From: Sphingomonadaceae bacterium | Lineage (GTDB): Bacteria > Pseudomonadota > Alphaproteobacteria > Sphingomonadales > Sphingomonadaceae | Assembly: GCA_025359445.1 (NCBI GenBank) | Contig: JANYGB010000036.1 | Span: forward strand, 1 to 64,000 | Direction: 5' to 3' | Length of the DNA: 64,000 nucleotides | In this document: one piece after another, positions 42,167-51,348 of the stretch | Layout of the letters: each line of letters starts with the position of its first letter | How positions within the stretch are numbered: position 1 is the first letter of the stretch | The notes under the pieces: model-generated | Databases searched by the model: none | What the model saw: the letters and a program-made list of their open reading frames with translations, nothing else | Told to the model about the DNA's origin: nothing | Translations under genes and position numbers: made by a program

Positions 42167-43134
42167 CCGTTCCTGCAATGACATTGCCCGAAGTCAGCCA
42201 TCTCGCGGCGAAGATCCGCGGCCAGATCGGCAAGGCCGTGGTCGGCCAGACCGAGGCGATCGACGCGCTGCTGGTCGCGCTGCTGGCGCAGGGCCACGTC
42301 TTGCTCGAAGGCCCGCCGGGCACTGCCAAGACCTTTATGGCGCAATGCTTTGCCGCCAGTCTTGGGCTTCAGTTCGGGCGGATCCAGTTCACGCCCGATC
42401 TGATGCCGGGGGACATTCTGGGATCGAACTTGTTCAACTTCCAGACCAGCGCGTTCACGCTGACGCGCGGGCCGATCTTCTGCGAGCTATTGCTGGGTGA
42501 CGAAATCAACCGCACCCCGCCCAAGACTCAGGCCGCGCTGCTCGAAGCGATGCAGGAACGCCGCGTCACGCTCGATGGCACCGCGCACCCGCTGCCGCAG
42601 AACTTCATGGTCGTGGCAACGCAGAACCCGATCGAAAGCCAGGGGGTCTACCCGCTGCCCGAAGCCCAGCTTGACCGGTTCCTGTTCAAGCTGCTGATCC
42701 CCTATCCCAGCGCGGCCGAAGAGGCGAAGATCGTTGCCACCTTCGGCGAACGGGCCGGCCCGACCCGCGCCGCTGATCTTGGGGTCGAGGCGGTGGCCGA
42801 TGCCGCGACGATCGCGGCTGCTGCCGCGGCGGTGAAGACTGTCACCCTGTCCGAGGCGGTCACCGATTACATTGTGCGCCTGATCCGCGCGACCCGCGAA
42901 AGCGCGGACCTGTCCGCCGGGGCGAGCCCGCGCGCCGCAGTGCTGCTGGCCAATGCCGCGCGGGCGCGCGCGGCGCTTGACGGGCGCGACTATGTCCTGC
43001 CCGACGACGTCAAGGCGCTCGCCGCCTCGGTCTTGCGCCACCGTCTGTTGCTGTCTCCGGCGGCTGAGATTGAGGGCAAGCAGGTCGAGGCATTGGTGGC
43101 CGCGCTGGTCGCAGCGACCGAGGCACCGCGCTAA
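42163..43134 (+). CDS. MoxR family AAA+ ATPase
   Basis: The 323-residue cytosolic ATPase acts as a chaperone-like remodelling factor. Walker A is GPPGTAKT, with [19 protein letters not shown], then the Walker [23 protein letters not shown], sensor 1 [10 protein letters not shown] and [12 protein letters not shown]. The C-terminal lid has [21 protein letters not shown]. It lies between DUF4350 and DUF58 genes, the usual MoxR arrangement, and probably works on their proteins. Confidence 0.95.
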   Translation: MTVPAMTLPEVSHLAAKIRGQIGKAVVGQTEAIDALLVALLAQGHVLLEGPPGTAKTFMAQCFAASLGLQFGRIQFTPDLMPGDILGSNLFNFQTSAFTLTRGPIFCELLLGDEINRTPPKTQAALLEAMQERRVTLDGTAHPLPQNFMVVATQNPIESQGVYPLPEAQLDRFLFKLLIPYPSAAEEAKIVATFGERAGPTRAADLGVEAVADAATIAAAAAAVKTVTLSEAVTDYIVRLIRATRESADLSAGASPRAAVLLANAARARAALDGRDYVLPDDVKALAASVLRHRLLLSPAAEIEGKQVEALVAALVAATEAPR

Positions 43135-43143
43135 GCCCCCGGC

Positions 43144-44475
43144 ATGAAGCTATCCCGCGCCTTTCCTGTCCCCACCGCGCGCGCTGCGCTGCTGGTTGCT
43201 GCTGCGGCGCCGGTGGCGCTGCTGCTCGCGGTGTTGGTCCCGGGCAGCTGGGCCGCCGCGCCGCTGCTTGGCACGCTGGTGATCGCGCTGGTCGCGCTCG
43301 ATGCGCTTCTTGCCGGGCGCGCGCGCGATGTCGGATTGACCGCGTCGGGTGATGCCGAGGTGGGTGAACCCGGCTGGCTCGATGTGCTGGCTGAGTTCGG
43401 CGGCGGCTGGCGCAGCCGGGTCGATTGCGCGCTGGCGAGCGATGCGCGGCTGTTCCCCGGCGGAGCCACCTCCGCCGCGCTCACCCGCAGCGACGGGAAC
43501 GACTGGCAGGCGCGGATCGAGTTCCGCGCCAGCCGCCGCGGCACCGCCGAGGTTGAGGAGCTGTGGCTGCGCTGGACCGGTCCGCTCGGGCTTGGCGCGC
43601 GCCAGCTGCGCCGCGCGGTGAGCGAGAGCGTGCGGATCTGGCCCAATGTCGCGCCGGTCCGCTCGCCCGCGCTGCAGGCCTTCCTGCGCGACGCCCAGTT
43701 CGGGCTGATTGCCCGCCGGATTCGCGGCGAGGGCACCATGTTTGAGGCATTAAGCGAATTCCAGCCGGGCATGGACAAGCGCCGGATCGACTGGAAGGCC
43801 AGCGCGCGCCACGCGCACCTCTATGCCAAGGAGTATGAGGCTGAGCGCAACAACCAGATCGTCTTCGCGTTCGATTGCGGGCAGGCGATGTGCGAGCCAG
43901 TGGCGGGCCTGCCGCGGATCGACCGCGCCGTCACCGCAGCGCTGACCACCGCCTATGTCGCCTTGAAAGGCGGCGACCGGGTCGGCCTGTTCGGGTTTGC
44001 CGCGCGGCCTGAACTTTTCACCCCGTTCGTGTCCGATGCGCGCGATTTTCGCCGGTTGCAGTCGGCTGCGGCGGGGCTCGACTATCATGCGCAGGAGCCG
44101 AACTTCACGCTCGCGCTGGCCACGCTGGCTGCGCGGCTGCAACGGCGCAGCATGATCGTGGTGTTCTCCGACTTTACCGATCCGACCAGCGCGCAGCTGA
44201 TGATCGAAAGCGTCGGGCGCTTGACCAAGCGGCATCTGGTGCTGTTCGTGACCATGCACGACGAAGAACTGACCGGGATCTCCGGGGCCGAGCCGGCCGA
44301 CATGCAGCACCTCGCGATGGCGGTCAGCGCGGACGCACTGCTGCGCCAGCGCGCGCTGGTGCTGTCGCAATTGCGCGCGCGCGGGATCGACGTGATCGAG
44401 GCGCCCTATCAGGCGATCGGTACGCGGCTGATCGACGCGTACCTTGCAATCAAGCGCAAGGGAGCGATTGGCTGA
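43144..44475 (+). CDS. DUF58 domain protein (vWA-like)
   Basis: The 443-residue protein has two N-terminal transmembrane helices (about 12-50). The conserved DUF58 core is FEALSEFQPGMDKRRIDWKASARHAHLYAKEYEAE. A von Willebrand A-like part has VFAFDCGQAMC (DxGxxM in place of DxSxSM), and VVFSDFTDPTSAQL. It is typically a partner of MoxR. The next gene's ATG begins on the last base of its stop (TGATG). Confidence 0.9.
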   Translation: MKLSRAFPVPTARAALLVAAAAPVALLLAVLVPGSWAAAPLLGTLVIALVALDALLAGRARDVGLTASGDAEVGEPGWLDVLAEFGGGWRSRVDCALASDARLFPGGATSAALTRSDGNDWQARIEFRASRRGTAEVEELWLRWTGPLGLGARQLRRAVSESVRIWPNVAPVRSPALQAFLRDAQFGLIARRIRGEGTMFEALSEFQPGMDKRRIDWKASARHAHLYAKEYEAERNNQIVFAFDCGQAMCEPVAGLPRIDRAVTAALTTAYVALKGGDRVGLFGFAARPELFTPFVSDARDFRRLQSAAAGLDYHAQEPNFTLALATLAARLQRRSMIVVFSDFTDPTSAQLMIESVGRLTKRHLVLFVTMHDEELTGISGAEPADMQHLAMAVSADALLRQRALVLSQLRARGIDVIEAPYQAIGTRLIDAYLAIKRKGAIG

Positions 44476-45533
44476 TGGCGATCTTCTCCCGCCTGACCGG
44501 CCGCCAAGCCAGTGATGAAGCCGCAATCGAAGCTGCGGTGCTGCGCTCCGATCGCTTCCGTCAGGAACGCGAGGGTGACTGGAAGCGATTGGAAGCGATC
44601 GTCACCCGCATGGAGAAAGGCCGGCTGCGGCGCATTTCGGATGCTGACGTGCTCGAACTGCCGGTGCTTTACCGCACCGTCGCCTCCAGCCTGTCGGTCG
44701 CGCGTGAAACCTCGCTCGATGCGGCGACGCTGGCCTATCTTGAAAGCCTGGTCCAGCGCGCCTGGTTCCTCGTCTATGGCCCGCGCACCACGCTGTGGTC
44801 GTGGCTCGCGCGGTTCTTCGGCGGCGAATGGAGCCGCGCGGTGCGCAGCATCTGGCCCGAACTGCTGGTCGCTTTCGTGCTGATGGCGGCGGGCACGGTG
44901 ATCGGCTGGAAGCTCTGCGCCGCCGATCCCGACTGGTACTATGCGATGATGCCGATCGATCCGGGCGACTTGCGCATGCCCGGCGCCAGCCATGATGTGC
45001 TGAAGGGCACGCTGTTCGGCAACCAGGACCAGAACGGGCTCAGCGTGTTTGCCGCAGGCCTGTTCAGCCACAATGCGGGGATCGCGATCCTGTGCTTTGC
45101 ACTGGGCTTTGCCTTCGGGGTCCCGCCGCTGTTGATGCTGATCCAGAACACCACGATGCTGGGTGCGATCCTGTGGCTGTATCATGGCCAGGGGCTGACC
45201 CTCGATGCGGTCGGCTGGCTGTCGATCCACGGCACTACTGAACTTTTCGCAATCCTGATTTCGGGGGCGGCGGGCCTGCATATCGGCCGCTCGATGGCGT
45301 TCCCGGGGACGCGCTCGGTGCTCGAAGCCGCTGCTGCGGCGGGGCAGCGCACCGCCACGGTGATGGCAGGCGTAGTGTTGATGCTGGTGATCGCCGGGAT
45401 GCTCGAAGGGCTCGGCCGCCAACTGATCGACGATACCACCGCCCGGCTGGTGGTGGGCTACGGCATGCTGACCTTCTGGCTGGTCTACTTCTTCCTGTTC
45501 CGCCGCACCCCGGCGGGAAGCGAGAGCGAATGA
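44475..45533 (+). CDS. SpoIIM/DUF95 family membrane protein
   Basis: The 352-residue protein has a charged N-terminal cytosolic part (about 1-120), then six or so hydrophobic segments. Conserved points include HNAGIAILCFALGFAFGVPPLLMLIQNTTMLGA and HGTTELFAILISGAAGLHIG, the stage II sporulation M signature. In non-sporulating bacteria its role is unknown and it accompanies MoxR/DUF58. ATGA overlap with the RDD gene. Confidence 0.9.
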   Translation: MAIFSRLTGRQASDEAAIEAAVLRSDRFRQEREGDWKRLEAIVTRMEKGRLRRISDADVLELPVLYRTVASSLSVARETSLDAATLAYLESLVQRAWFLVYGPRTTLWSWLARFFGGEWSRAVRSIWPELLVAFVLMAAGTVIGWKLCAADPDWYYAMMPIDPGDLRMPGASHDVLKGTLFGNQDQNGLSVFAAGLFSHNAGIAILCFALGFAFGVPPLLMLIQNTTMLGAILWLYHGQGLTLDAVGWLSIHGTTELFAILISGAAGLHIGRSMAFPGTRSVLEAAAAAGQRTATVMAGVVLMLVIAGMLEGLGRQLIDDTTARLVVGYGMLTFWLVYFFLFRRTPAGSESE

Positions 45534-46453
45534 GCGATGCTGCCGCCAAGCCGAAGCGGGGCGACCGCCGCCGGGTGCTGATCACGCCCGAAGGGATCGC
45601 GCTGCCGGTCACGCTGGCTAGCCGCGGGACCCGCTTTGGCGCGCTGCTGATCGATCTTGCGATCATCTTCCTGACGATCATCATCGCCACCATCGCGCTG
45701 GCGTACATCGGCGGCAAGTTAATGGCGGTTTCGCCGCTGAAACTCGGCAAAGGCGGGCCGAACATGCCGCCTGTGGTGCAGTTCGCACTGATCCTCTACA
45801 TCGCCTTCCTGTTCCTGCTGCGCCACGCCTACTTCCTGTTCTTCGAGCTTGGCCCGCGCGGCGCGACCCCGGGTAAGCGGATGACCGGGATCAGGGTGGC
45901 GGCGCGCGATGGCGGGCGGCTAACCACCGAAATGGTGCTGGCGCGCAACCTGCTGCGCGATGTCGAGATCACCCTGCCGCTGGTCGCGCTGTTTTCGCTG
46001 TCGGGCGGGGGTCTGGCCGACTGGCTGGTGTTCGGCTGGCTGGCAGTCTTCGCGCTGTTTCCGATGTTCAACCGCGACCGGCTCCGCGCAGGCGACCTGG
46101 TCGCTGGCAGCTGGGTGGTCGAAGCGCGTCGTTTGAAACTTGCCGATGCGCTCAGCACCGGCCGCGCCGCAACAAGCGGGACCAGCGAGACCACCGGCGC
46201 ATCTTACAAATTCGCCGACGAAGAGCTGGCGATCTACGGCGAATATGAGCTGCAGACGCTGGAACGCGTGCTCCGCGATGGCCGGCCCGAAGCGATGGCT
46301 GCAGTGCACGAAGCGATCTGCCGCAAGCTCGGCTGGAACCCCGGTTCGGGCGACGAGCGCGCGTTCCTCGAAGCCTATTACACCCAGCTGCGCGCCCGGC
46401 TCGAAGGCGGCATGCGGATGGGCAAGCGCAAGGCCGACAAGCATGCCGGTTGA
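45530..46453 (+). CDS. RDD family membrane protein, last gene of MoxR operon
   Basis: The 307-residue protein has the RDD domain: R-x-x-ALLIDLAIIFLTIIIATIAL, a second helix near 80-100, and GATPGKRMTGIRVAARDGGR. This is followed by the NLLRDVE pattern and NRDRLRAGDLVAGSWVV. The C-terminal 110 residues are cytosolic and charged. Its stop codon lies inside a 13-bp inverted repeat. Confidence 0.9.
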   Translation: MSDAAAKPKRGDRRRVLITPEGIALPVTLASRGTRFGALLIDLAIIFLTIIIATIALAYIGGKLMAVSPLKLGKGGPNMPPVVQFALILYIAFLFLLRHAYFLFFELGPRGATPGKRMTGIRVAARDGGRLTTEMVLARNLLRDVEITLPLVALFSLSGGGLADWLVFGWLAVFALFPMFNRDRLRAGDLVAGSWVVEARRLKLADALSTGRAATSGTSETTGASYKFADEELAIYGEYELQTLERVLRDGRPEAMAAVHEAICRKLGWNPGSGDERAFLEAYYTQLRARLEGGMRMGKRKADKHAG

Positions 46454-46485
46454 GGCTGGCAGCGCATGGCCACCAGCCTCAACCG
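46447..46485. terminator. Large hairpin between convergent genes
   Basis: CGGTTGAGGCTGG (46447-46459) and CCAGCCTCAACCG (46473-46485) are a perfect 13-bp inverted repeat with a 13-base loop. It contains the stop codon of the RDD gene and lies 13 bases before the end of the opposing gene. There is no T run on either side, so it may stop RNA polymerase poorly alone, or protect 3' ends. A bidirectional terminator is the simplest reading. Confidence 0.5.
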
Positions 46486-46497
46486 CATGTCAGGTCG

Positions 46498-46941
46498 TTA
46501 CTTGAATTTCAGCTCCTGCCACAGCTGCGAGCCGACCAGGTGGCGGAACTTGGCCCGGTCGCCCGATGCAGCCTGCATCTGCGCGTCGGTCTGCTTGTTG
46601 TAAGCTCGCATCGCATCGTCGCGCTTTAGCTGCTCGGCAGCATCGGGCAGTGACTTGTAACGCACGACCAGAATCAGATCTGGCTCGCCATTGCGCGCAT
46701 TGACGTTGGCCAGCACTTCATAGCCATCGATCCAGCCCTGCTTCTTGGCGAATTCTTGCCGTCCGCGCCATTCGCTGGCGAGGAATTGCGCATAATCAAG
46801 GCCATGCCCATCATCGATCGTTACCGAACTGACTTCGACATAGTCGCCGGGCACAAACGGATCGGTCTGGGCCATACCCGGAACCGACCAGGCTAGCGCG
46901 AGCGATGCGGCCATGACGGCCGTTTTGCGATATGCATTCAT
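46498..46941 (-). CDS. Secreted hypothetical protein
   Basis: The 147-residue product has a signal peptide (KTAVMAASLALAWSVPGMAQ, cleavage after about residue 25), then a small alpha/beta domain with GHGLDYAQFLASEWRGRQEFA and PDLILVVRYKSLPDAAEQ. The latter is somewhat like dimeric alpha-beta barrel (NIPSNAP-like) proteins. AGGAGG precedes the ATG. It is likely periplasmic; function is unknown. Confidence 0.75.
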   Translation of the reverse strand: MNAYRKTAVMAASLALAWSVPGMAQTDPFVPGDYVEVSSVTIDDGHGLDYAQFLASEWRGRQEFAKKQGWIDGYEVLANVNARNGEPDLILVVRYKSLPDAAEQLKRDDAMRAYNKQTDAQMQAASGDRAKFRHLVGSQLWQELKFK

Positions 46942-47125
46942 TGATGCTTCCTCCTGTTCGACGCGCCCGCCAAGGGATCTTGGGCAGTGTCACGTCTATT
47001 ACTCGGAGAGGGGCGACCCCGGATCATTTCAAAATCCCGCCCCAAGCGATGCAAAGGCTATGCCTCCATGACGTCAGAGTCAAAGCCCACTTGCGGTGCT
47101 CATTTCGGTCCGGCAAGAACTGGCC

Positions 47126-47593
47126 ATGATCGCCGAATTTGAAATTCGCACGGACGACCTGTGCGGTCCTGAAGTGGCCGCGCTTCTGCAATTGCATCTC
47201 GACGAGATGCACCAATGGTCACCGCCCGAAAGCGTCCACGCCATGCCGATCACACGGCTGCGCGCGCCCGACGTGACCTTTTACGCCGCTTGGGATGGCG
47301 CGCGGCTGGCCGCCTGCGGGGCGCTCAAGCAGCTCGATCCGGAGCACGGCGAGCTTAAATCGATGCGCGCGCATCCCGATTATCGCGGGCAAGGCGCGGG
47401 CAAGGCGATCCTTGCGCACCTCCTGGCCGAGGCACGGGCGCGCGGCTATACCCGGGTCAGTCTCGAAACCGGGCGGCCCGAGGCGTTTCTGCCCGCACGG
47501 CGACTGTACGAAAACCACGACTTTGCCGAATGCCCGCCGTTCGGCGACTATTCCGAAGACCCCTTCAGCATCTGCATGACGAGGACGCTTTGA
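47126..47593 (+). CDS. GNAT family N-acetyltransferase
   Basis: The 155-residue GNAT has EIRTDDLCGPEVAALLQLHL, AACGALKQLDPEHGELKSMR, PDYRGQGAGKAILAHLLAEA (acetyl-CoA loop) and LPARRLYENHDFAEC. The layout resembles YsnE/PA4866-type small acetyltransferases. Substrate is unknown. ATG 47126 was chosen; the longer frame upstream lacks a family match. Its stop shares bases with the TTG start of the next acetyltransferase. Confidence 0.88.
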   Translation: MIAEFEIRTDDLCGPEVAALLQLHLDEMHQWSPPESVHAMPITRLRAPDVTFYAAWDGARLAACGALKQLDPEHGELKSMRAHPDYRGQGAGKAILAHLLAEARARGYTRVSLETGRPEAFLPARRLYENHDFAECPPFGDYSEDPFSICMTRTL

Positions 47594-48111
47594 CCGATCT
47601 ACTTCTCCGCCCGGCCATTCCGGCCGATGTCCCCGGTTTGACCAGGCTGGCCCGGGCCAGCTTCGTCGACGCCTTCGCGCACCTCTATTCCGAGACGGAC
47701 CTTGCCGCGTTCCTGAGCCAGGCCAAGTCCGAAGAAGCGACCGCCGCACTCATCGCCGATCCCGACGGCGCGATGCAGGTGGCCGAACGTGGGGGTGAGC
47801 CAATTGCCTTCTGCAAGATCGGCTACAAATGCGGCTGGCCCGGCCATGCGCGGGGTGTGCGCGCGATGGAACTGAAGCAGCTCTATGCCGCCGCATCGGC
47901 CACCGGCAGCGGGGTGGGCAGCGCGCTGATGGACTGGGCTATGGCCGCCTTCCGCGCCGCCGGGGCCGACGAGGTCCAGCTTTCGGTCTATTCGGGCAAT
48001 CACGGGGCGCAACGGTTCTATCAGCGCTGTGGCTTCGAGAAGATCGCCGACGTCACGTTCAAGGTGGGCGAGCAGATCGACGAGGAATTCCTGTTCTCGA
48101 AACTGCTTTAG
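47590..48111 (+). CDS. GNAT family N-acetyltransferase with TTG start
   Basis: The 173-residue second GNAT of a tandem pair has [48 protein letters not shown] (acetyl-CoA loop with Q/T-G-x-G) and [20 protein letters not shown]. The only start consistent with family length is TTG 47590 in the overlap TTGA, as for DUF2585 and the 52056 gene. It is thus likely translated by coupling. Substrate is unknown. Confidence 0.85.
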   Translation: MTDLLLRPAIPADVPGLTRLARASFVDAFAHLYSETDLAAFLSQAKSEEATAALIADPDGAMQVAERGGEPIAFCKIGYKCGWPGHARGVRAMELKQLYAAASATGSGVGSALMDWAMAAFRAAGADEVQLSVYSGNHGAQRFYQRCGFEKIADVTFKVGEQIDEEFLFSKLL

Positions 48112-48167
48112 ACCCTGCACGCCAAGACCATTTGCCGCCGAACCCGCCGCGCCCTATATGCGCGGCC

Positions 48168-49307
48168 ATGTCCTCGATCAGACCCTGGCGCGATATCGCG
48201 CGCCGTACCTCGCGCCAGATCATGGTTGGCTCCGTGCCCGTTGGCGGTGATGCGCCGATTACCGTACAGACCATGACCAACACGCTGACCAGCGATGCCG
48301 CCGCAACGATCGACCAGATCCGCCGCTGCGAGGAGGCGGGCGCCGACCTGATCCGCGTCTCCTGCCCTGATGAAGCCAGCACTGCGGCGCTGGGCAAAAT
48401 CGTCCGCGCGGCGCGCGTGCCGATCATCGCCGACATCCATTTCCACTACAAACGTGCGCTCGAAGCGGCTGACGCGGGCGCCGCGTGCCTGCGGATCAAC
48501 CCCGGCAATATCGGCTCAAGCGAGCGCGTCGCCGAAGTTGTCCGCGCGGCCAAGGCTAACGGCTGCGCGATCCGCATCGGGGTCAACGCCGGGAGCCTTG
48601 AGAAGGACTTGCTCGAAAAATACGGCGAACCCTGCCCAGAGGCATTGGTCGAATCTGCGCTCGATCATATCAAGCTGCTGCAGGACCACGATTTCCACGA
48701 ATACAAGGTCGCGGTGAAGGCCAGCGACGTGTTCCTGGCGGTCGCGGCCTACATGCAGCTCGCCGAAACGGTCGACTGCCCGCTGCACCTGGGCATCACC
48801 GAGGCCGGTGGGCTGATCGGCGGCACGGTCAAGTCGAGCATCGGGATGGGCAACCTGCTGTGGGCGGGGATCGGCGACACGATCCGCGTCTCGCTCTCGG
48901 CCGAGCCCGAGGAAGAAGTCCGGGTCGGCTACGAGATCCTCAAGTCCTTGGGCCTGCGCACCCGCGGGGTCCGCGTCGTCTCCTGCCCCAGCTGCGCACG
49001 GCAAGGCTTTGACGTGATCCGCACCGTCCAGGCGCTCGAAGACGCGCTGAGCCACATCAAGACCCCGATGTCGCTCTCGGTGCTCGGCTGCGTGGTCAAC
49101 GGCCCCGGCGAAGCGCGCGAGACCGATATCGGCATCACCGGCGGCGGCAACGGCAAGCACATGGTCTACCTCTCCGGGGTGACCGACCACCACGTGCAGG
49201 ATGCGGACATGATCGGGCACATCGTCAGTCTGGTTGAAGCCAAGGCTGCCGAGATCGAGGCGGGGGGCTCGGTCAGCATGGACGTGACCCACGGCAAGGC
49301 GGCCTAA
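48168..49307 (+). CDS. ispG: 4-hydroxy-3-methylbut-2-enyl diphosphate synthase
   Basis: IspG (GcpE) makes HMBPP from MEcPP in the non-mevalonate isoprenoid pathway, using a [4Fe-4S] cluster. The 379 residues have [47 protein letters not shown] and [11 protein letters not shown]. The cluster Cys motifs are [12 protein letters not shown] and [13 protein letters not shown] 48168 starts the typical short leader RPWRDIARR. The isoprenoid supply would also feed the carotenoid route suggested by the CrtI-like gene. Confidence 0.96.
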   Translation: MSSIRPWRDIARRTSRQIMVGSVPVGGDAPITVQTMTNTLTSDAAATIDQIRRCEEAGADLIRVSCPDEASTAALGKIVRAARVPIIADIHFHYKRALEAADAGAACLRINPGNIGSSERVAEVVRAAKANGCAIRIGVNAGSLEKDLLEKYGEPCPEALVESALDHIKLLQDHDFHEYKVAVKASDVFLAVAAYMQLAETVDCPLHLGITEAGGLIGGTVKSSIGMGNLLWAGIGDTIRVSLSAEPEEEVRVGYEILKSLGLRTRGVRVVSCPSCARQGFDVIRTVQALEDALSHIKTPMSLSVLGCVVNGPGEARETDIGITGGGNGKHMVYLSGVTDHHVQDADMIGHIVSLVEAKAAEIEAGGSVSMDVTHGKAA

Positions 49308-49330
49308 GCTTTCGGTAAGGCTGGGCGGCT

Positions 49331-49861
49331 ATGCTGCCCGCCATGACCCGGCTTTACGGCATAGCCCTGTTTGCAATCGGCGCGATGTGCATGGTCGCAG
49401 CGTTCCTTGCGCCGCGCGCCGGCGGTGATGCGCCCGCGCCGGTGGCAGCGGCGACGCACAAGGCCGCGAGGCACGAAACCGACGCCATGATGCTGCGCCG
49501 CGACGGTTCCGGCCAGTTCCGCCTCGATGCGGGGGTCAACGGCAATTCGGTCAACTTCCTGGTCGATACCGGCGCCGATATGGTTGCACTGACCGAGGAA
49601 GAGGCGGCGAACCTCAACCTCAATGTGTCGCCCGACGATTTCCAGCCGGTGATGCAGACCGCTTCGGGGGTGGGTTACGGCGCCCGGGTGACGCTCGACG
49701 AGGTCGAGGTTGGCGGCACCACGCTGCACAATGTGAACGCGGTGGTGGTGCGCGACCTTTCGGTCAACCTGCTCGGTCAATCGGTGCTGCGCCAGCTCGG
49801 CGCGGTCGAGCTCAAGGGTGACACCATGGTGATCCGCGCGCGCGGAACCACTGGGGACTGA
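49331..49861 (+). CDS. Retropepsin-like aspartic protease (TIGR02281 type), membrane anchored
   Basis: The 176-residue protein has one N-terminal transmembrane helix (about 8-26), an Ala-rich linker, and a single retropepsin-like domain. The active site is FLVDTGADMVALTEEEA, and LLGQSVLRQLGAVELKGDTM closes the fold. A single domain must dimerise for activity. It is likely in the periplasm. The start could be ATG 49331 or 49343. The family is common in alphaproteobacteria; substrates are unknown. Confidence 0.88.
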   Translation: MLPAMTRLYGIALFAIGAMCMVAAFLAPRAGGDAPAPVAAATHKAARHETDAMMLRRDGSGQFRLDAGVNGNSVNFLVDTGADMVALTEEEAANLNLNVSPDDFQPVMQTASGVGYGARVTLDEVEVGGTTLHNVNAVVVRDLSVNLLGQSVLRQLGAVELKGDTMVIRARGTTGD

Positions 49862-49893
49862 CAAGCGCTGATTGATCGACTAGGGCGCGCGGG

Positions 49894-50784
49894 ATGACTG
49901 CGCACCGCCATGGCCTGCCCCCGCTCCACCTCTTGCTTGCGCTTGCGGTTACCGCGGTGTGGGGTTCGAACTTCGTGATCATCAAGTTCGCGCTGGTGCA
50001 TCTGCCGCCGCTGACCTTGGCGCTGCTGCGCTTCACCCTGGCCTTCGCGCCGATGGCCTTGTTTGTTCCGCGTCCCAAGGTGCCGTGGCGCAATCTGGCG
50101 GCATATGGCGTGCTGATCGGGGCGGGGCAGTTTGGCCTGCTGTTCACCGCGATGCGCGCCGATATCACCCCCGGTCTGGCGTCGTTGGTGGTGCAGGCGC
50201 AAGCCTTCTTCACCATCGGAATGGCGGTGTGGCTGAACGGTGAAAAGGTCGCGCGCTACCAGATCGCTGCTTTGCTGCTGGCCAGCGCCGGGATCGCGCT
50301 GATCGCGCTCCACACCGATGCTAGCGCGACGCCGCTGGGGCTGTTCCTGGTGCTCTGCGCTGCGGCGAGCTGGGCCGGGGGCAACATGGTCGCGCGCGCG
50401 GCGGGCAGCGTCAACATGCTGGGCTATGTCGTCTGGTCGAGCCTGTTTGCCATACCGCCGCTGCTTGCCTTCGCGCTCGCGCTCGAAGGCTGGCCGCGGA
50501 TGTCGGCTGGGATCGCCGCTGCAGACTGGAAGACCTGGGGCGCAGTGGTGTGGCAATCGGTCGGCAATACGATGTTCGGTTACGGGGTGTGGGGCTGGCT
50601 GCTGGCGCGGCATTCGGCAGGCCAGGTCGCGCCGCTGTCATTGCTGGTCCCGGTGTTCGGCCTCGCGACGTCGGCGCTGGTGCTGGGTGAACCGCTGCAG
50701 ACGTGGAAGCTGGCGGCCGTTGCGCTGGTGATGGCCGGGCTGGCAGTCGGTGTGCTGTGGCCGCGATTGAGGAAGCAGACATGA
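49894..50784 (+). CDS. EamA/DMT family transporter
   Basis: The 296-residue inner-membrane protein has ten hydrophobic segments in two EamA repeats. The first has TAVWGSNFVIIKFALVHLPP and ALLRFTLAFAPMALF; the second has AASWAGGNMVARAAG and APLSLLVPVFGLATSALVLGE. It resembles the YedA/RhaT amino-acid or metabolite exporters (O-acetylserine/cysteine type). ATGA overlap with the next acetyltransferase suggests a linked function, for example export or acetylation of an amine. Confidence 0.9.
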   Translation: MTAHRHGLPPLHLLLALAVTAVWGSNFVIIKFALVHLPPLTLALLRFTLAFAPMALFVPRPKVPWRNLAAYGVLIGAGQFGLLFTAMRADITPGLASLVVQAQAFFTIGMAVWLNGEKVARYQIAALLLASAGIALIALHTDASATPLGLFLVLCAAASWAGGNMVARAAGSVNMLGYVVWSSLFAIPPLLAFALALEGWPRMSAGIAAADWKTWGAVVWQSVGNTMFGYGVWGWLLARHSAGQVAPLSLLVPVFGLATSALVLGEPLQTWKLAAVALVMAGLAVGVLWPRLRKQT

Positions 50785-51284
50785 CTCTCACTATCCGCGC
50801 CGCCGTTCCCGCGGACTTGCCGCTGATCGGCGCGCTGATCCGCGATCTGGCGATCTATGAAAAGCTTGAGCACGAAGTGCGTTTCGATCCAGCGGTGCTG
50901 GGCGAGAAGCTGTTCGGCGCGCGGCCTTATGCCGAAGTCGTGATCGGCGAGCTGGACGGCACGGCGCAGGGCTTCGCGCTGTTCTTCCACAATTTCTCGA
51001 CCTTTGAGGGCAAACCCGGTATCTACCTCGAAGATCTCTATGTGCGCGAAGCGGCGCGCGGGAACGGGCTGGGCAAGGCGCTACTTGCCCACCTCGCGGC
51101 GCTGGCGGTGGAGCGGGATTGCGCCCGGCTTGAATGGTCGGTGCTCGACTGGAACGCCCCGGCGATCGGCTTCTACCAAGCGCTCGGCGCCCGGCCGATG
51201 GACGAATGGACGGTGATGCGGGTCGATGGCGCGGCGCTTTGCGCGCTGGGCAGCACGGCGCGGTTGGGCGCGCGCCAGCAGTGA
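50781..51284 (+). CDS. GNAT acetyltransferase, SSAT/thialysine type
   Basis: The 167-residue GNAT has TIRAAVPADLPLIGALIRDLAIYEKL, ALFFHNFSTFEGKPGIYLEDLYV, AARGNGLGKALLAHLAALAV and WSVLDWNAPAIGFYQALGA. This is the pattern of spermidine/thialysine acetyltransferases. It overlaps the EamA gene by ATGA. Acetylation of polyamines or thialysine is a family inference. Confidence 0.9.
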   Translation: MTLTIRAAVPADLPLIGALIRDLAIYEKLEHEVRFDPAVLGEKLFGARPYAEVVIGELDGTAQGFALFFHNFSTFEGKPGIYLEDLYVREAARGNGLGKALLAHLAALAVERDCARLEWSVLDWNAPAIGFYQALGARPMDEWTVMRVDGAALCALGSTARLGARQQ

Positions 51285-51348
51285 TCCAGCGTTTTTGGCT
51301 GGATTGCAGTTCAGCACTTGGTTATCCACAATCGCTATGGTGGGGACC

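Noticed and set aside
40667..42184. 505-residue open frame on the minus strand opposite DUF4350
   Set aside because: It is antisense to a clear gene, has His/Arg/Gln-rich low-complexity composition and no family features; GC-rich DNA yields such frames by chance.
40008..46453. MoxR-DUF58 operon as a ternary defence system
   Set aside because: The gene order DUF4129-DUF4350-MoxR-DUF58-SpoIIM-RDD is a common chromosomal operon in alphaproteobacteria and lacks nuclease or toxin components.
51284..51304. Hairpin ATCCAGC/GCTGGAT as a terminator after the SSAT-like gene
   Set aside because: The T run is in the loop, not after the stem, and the next gene is in the same direction only 45 bases later.
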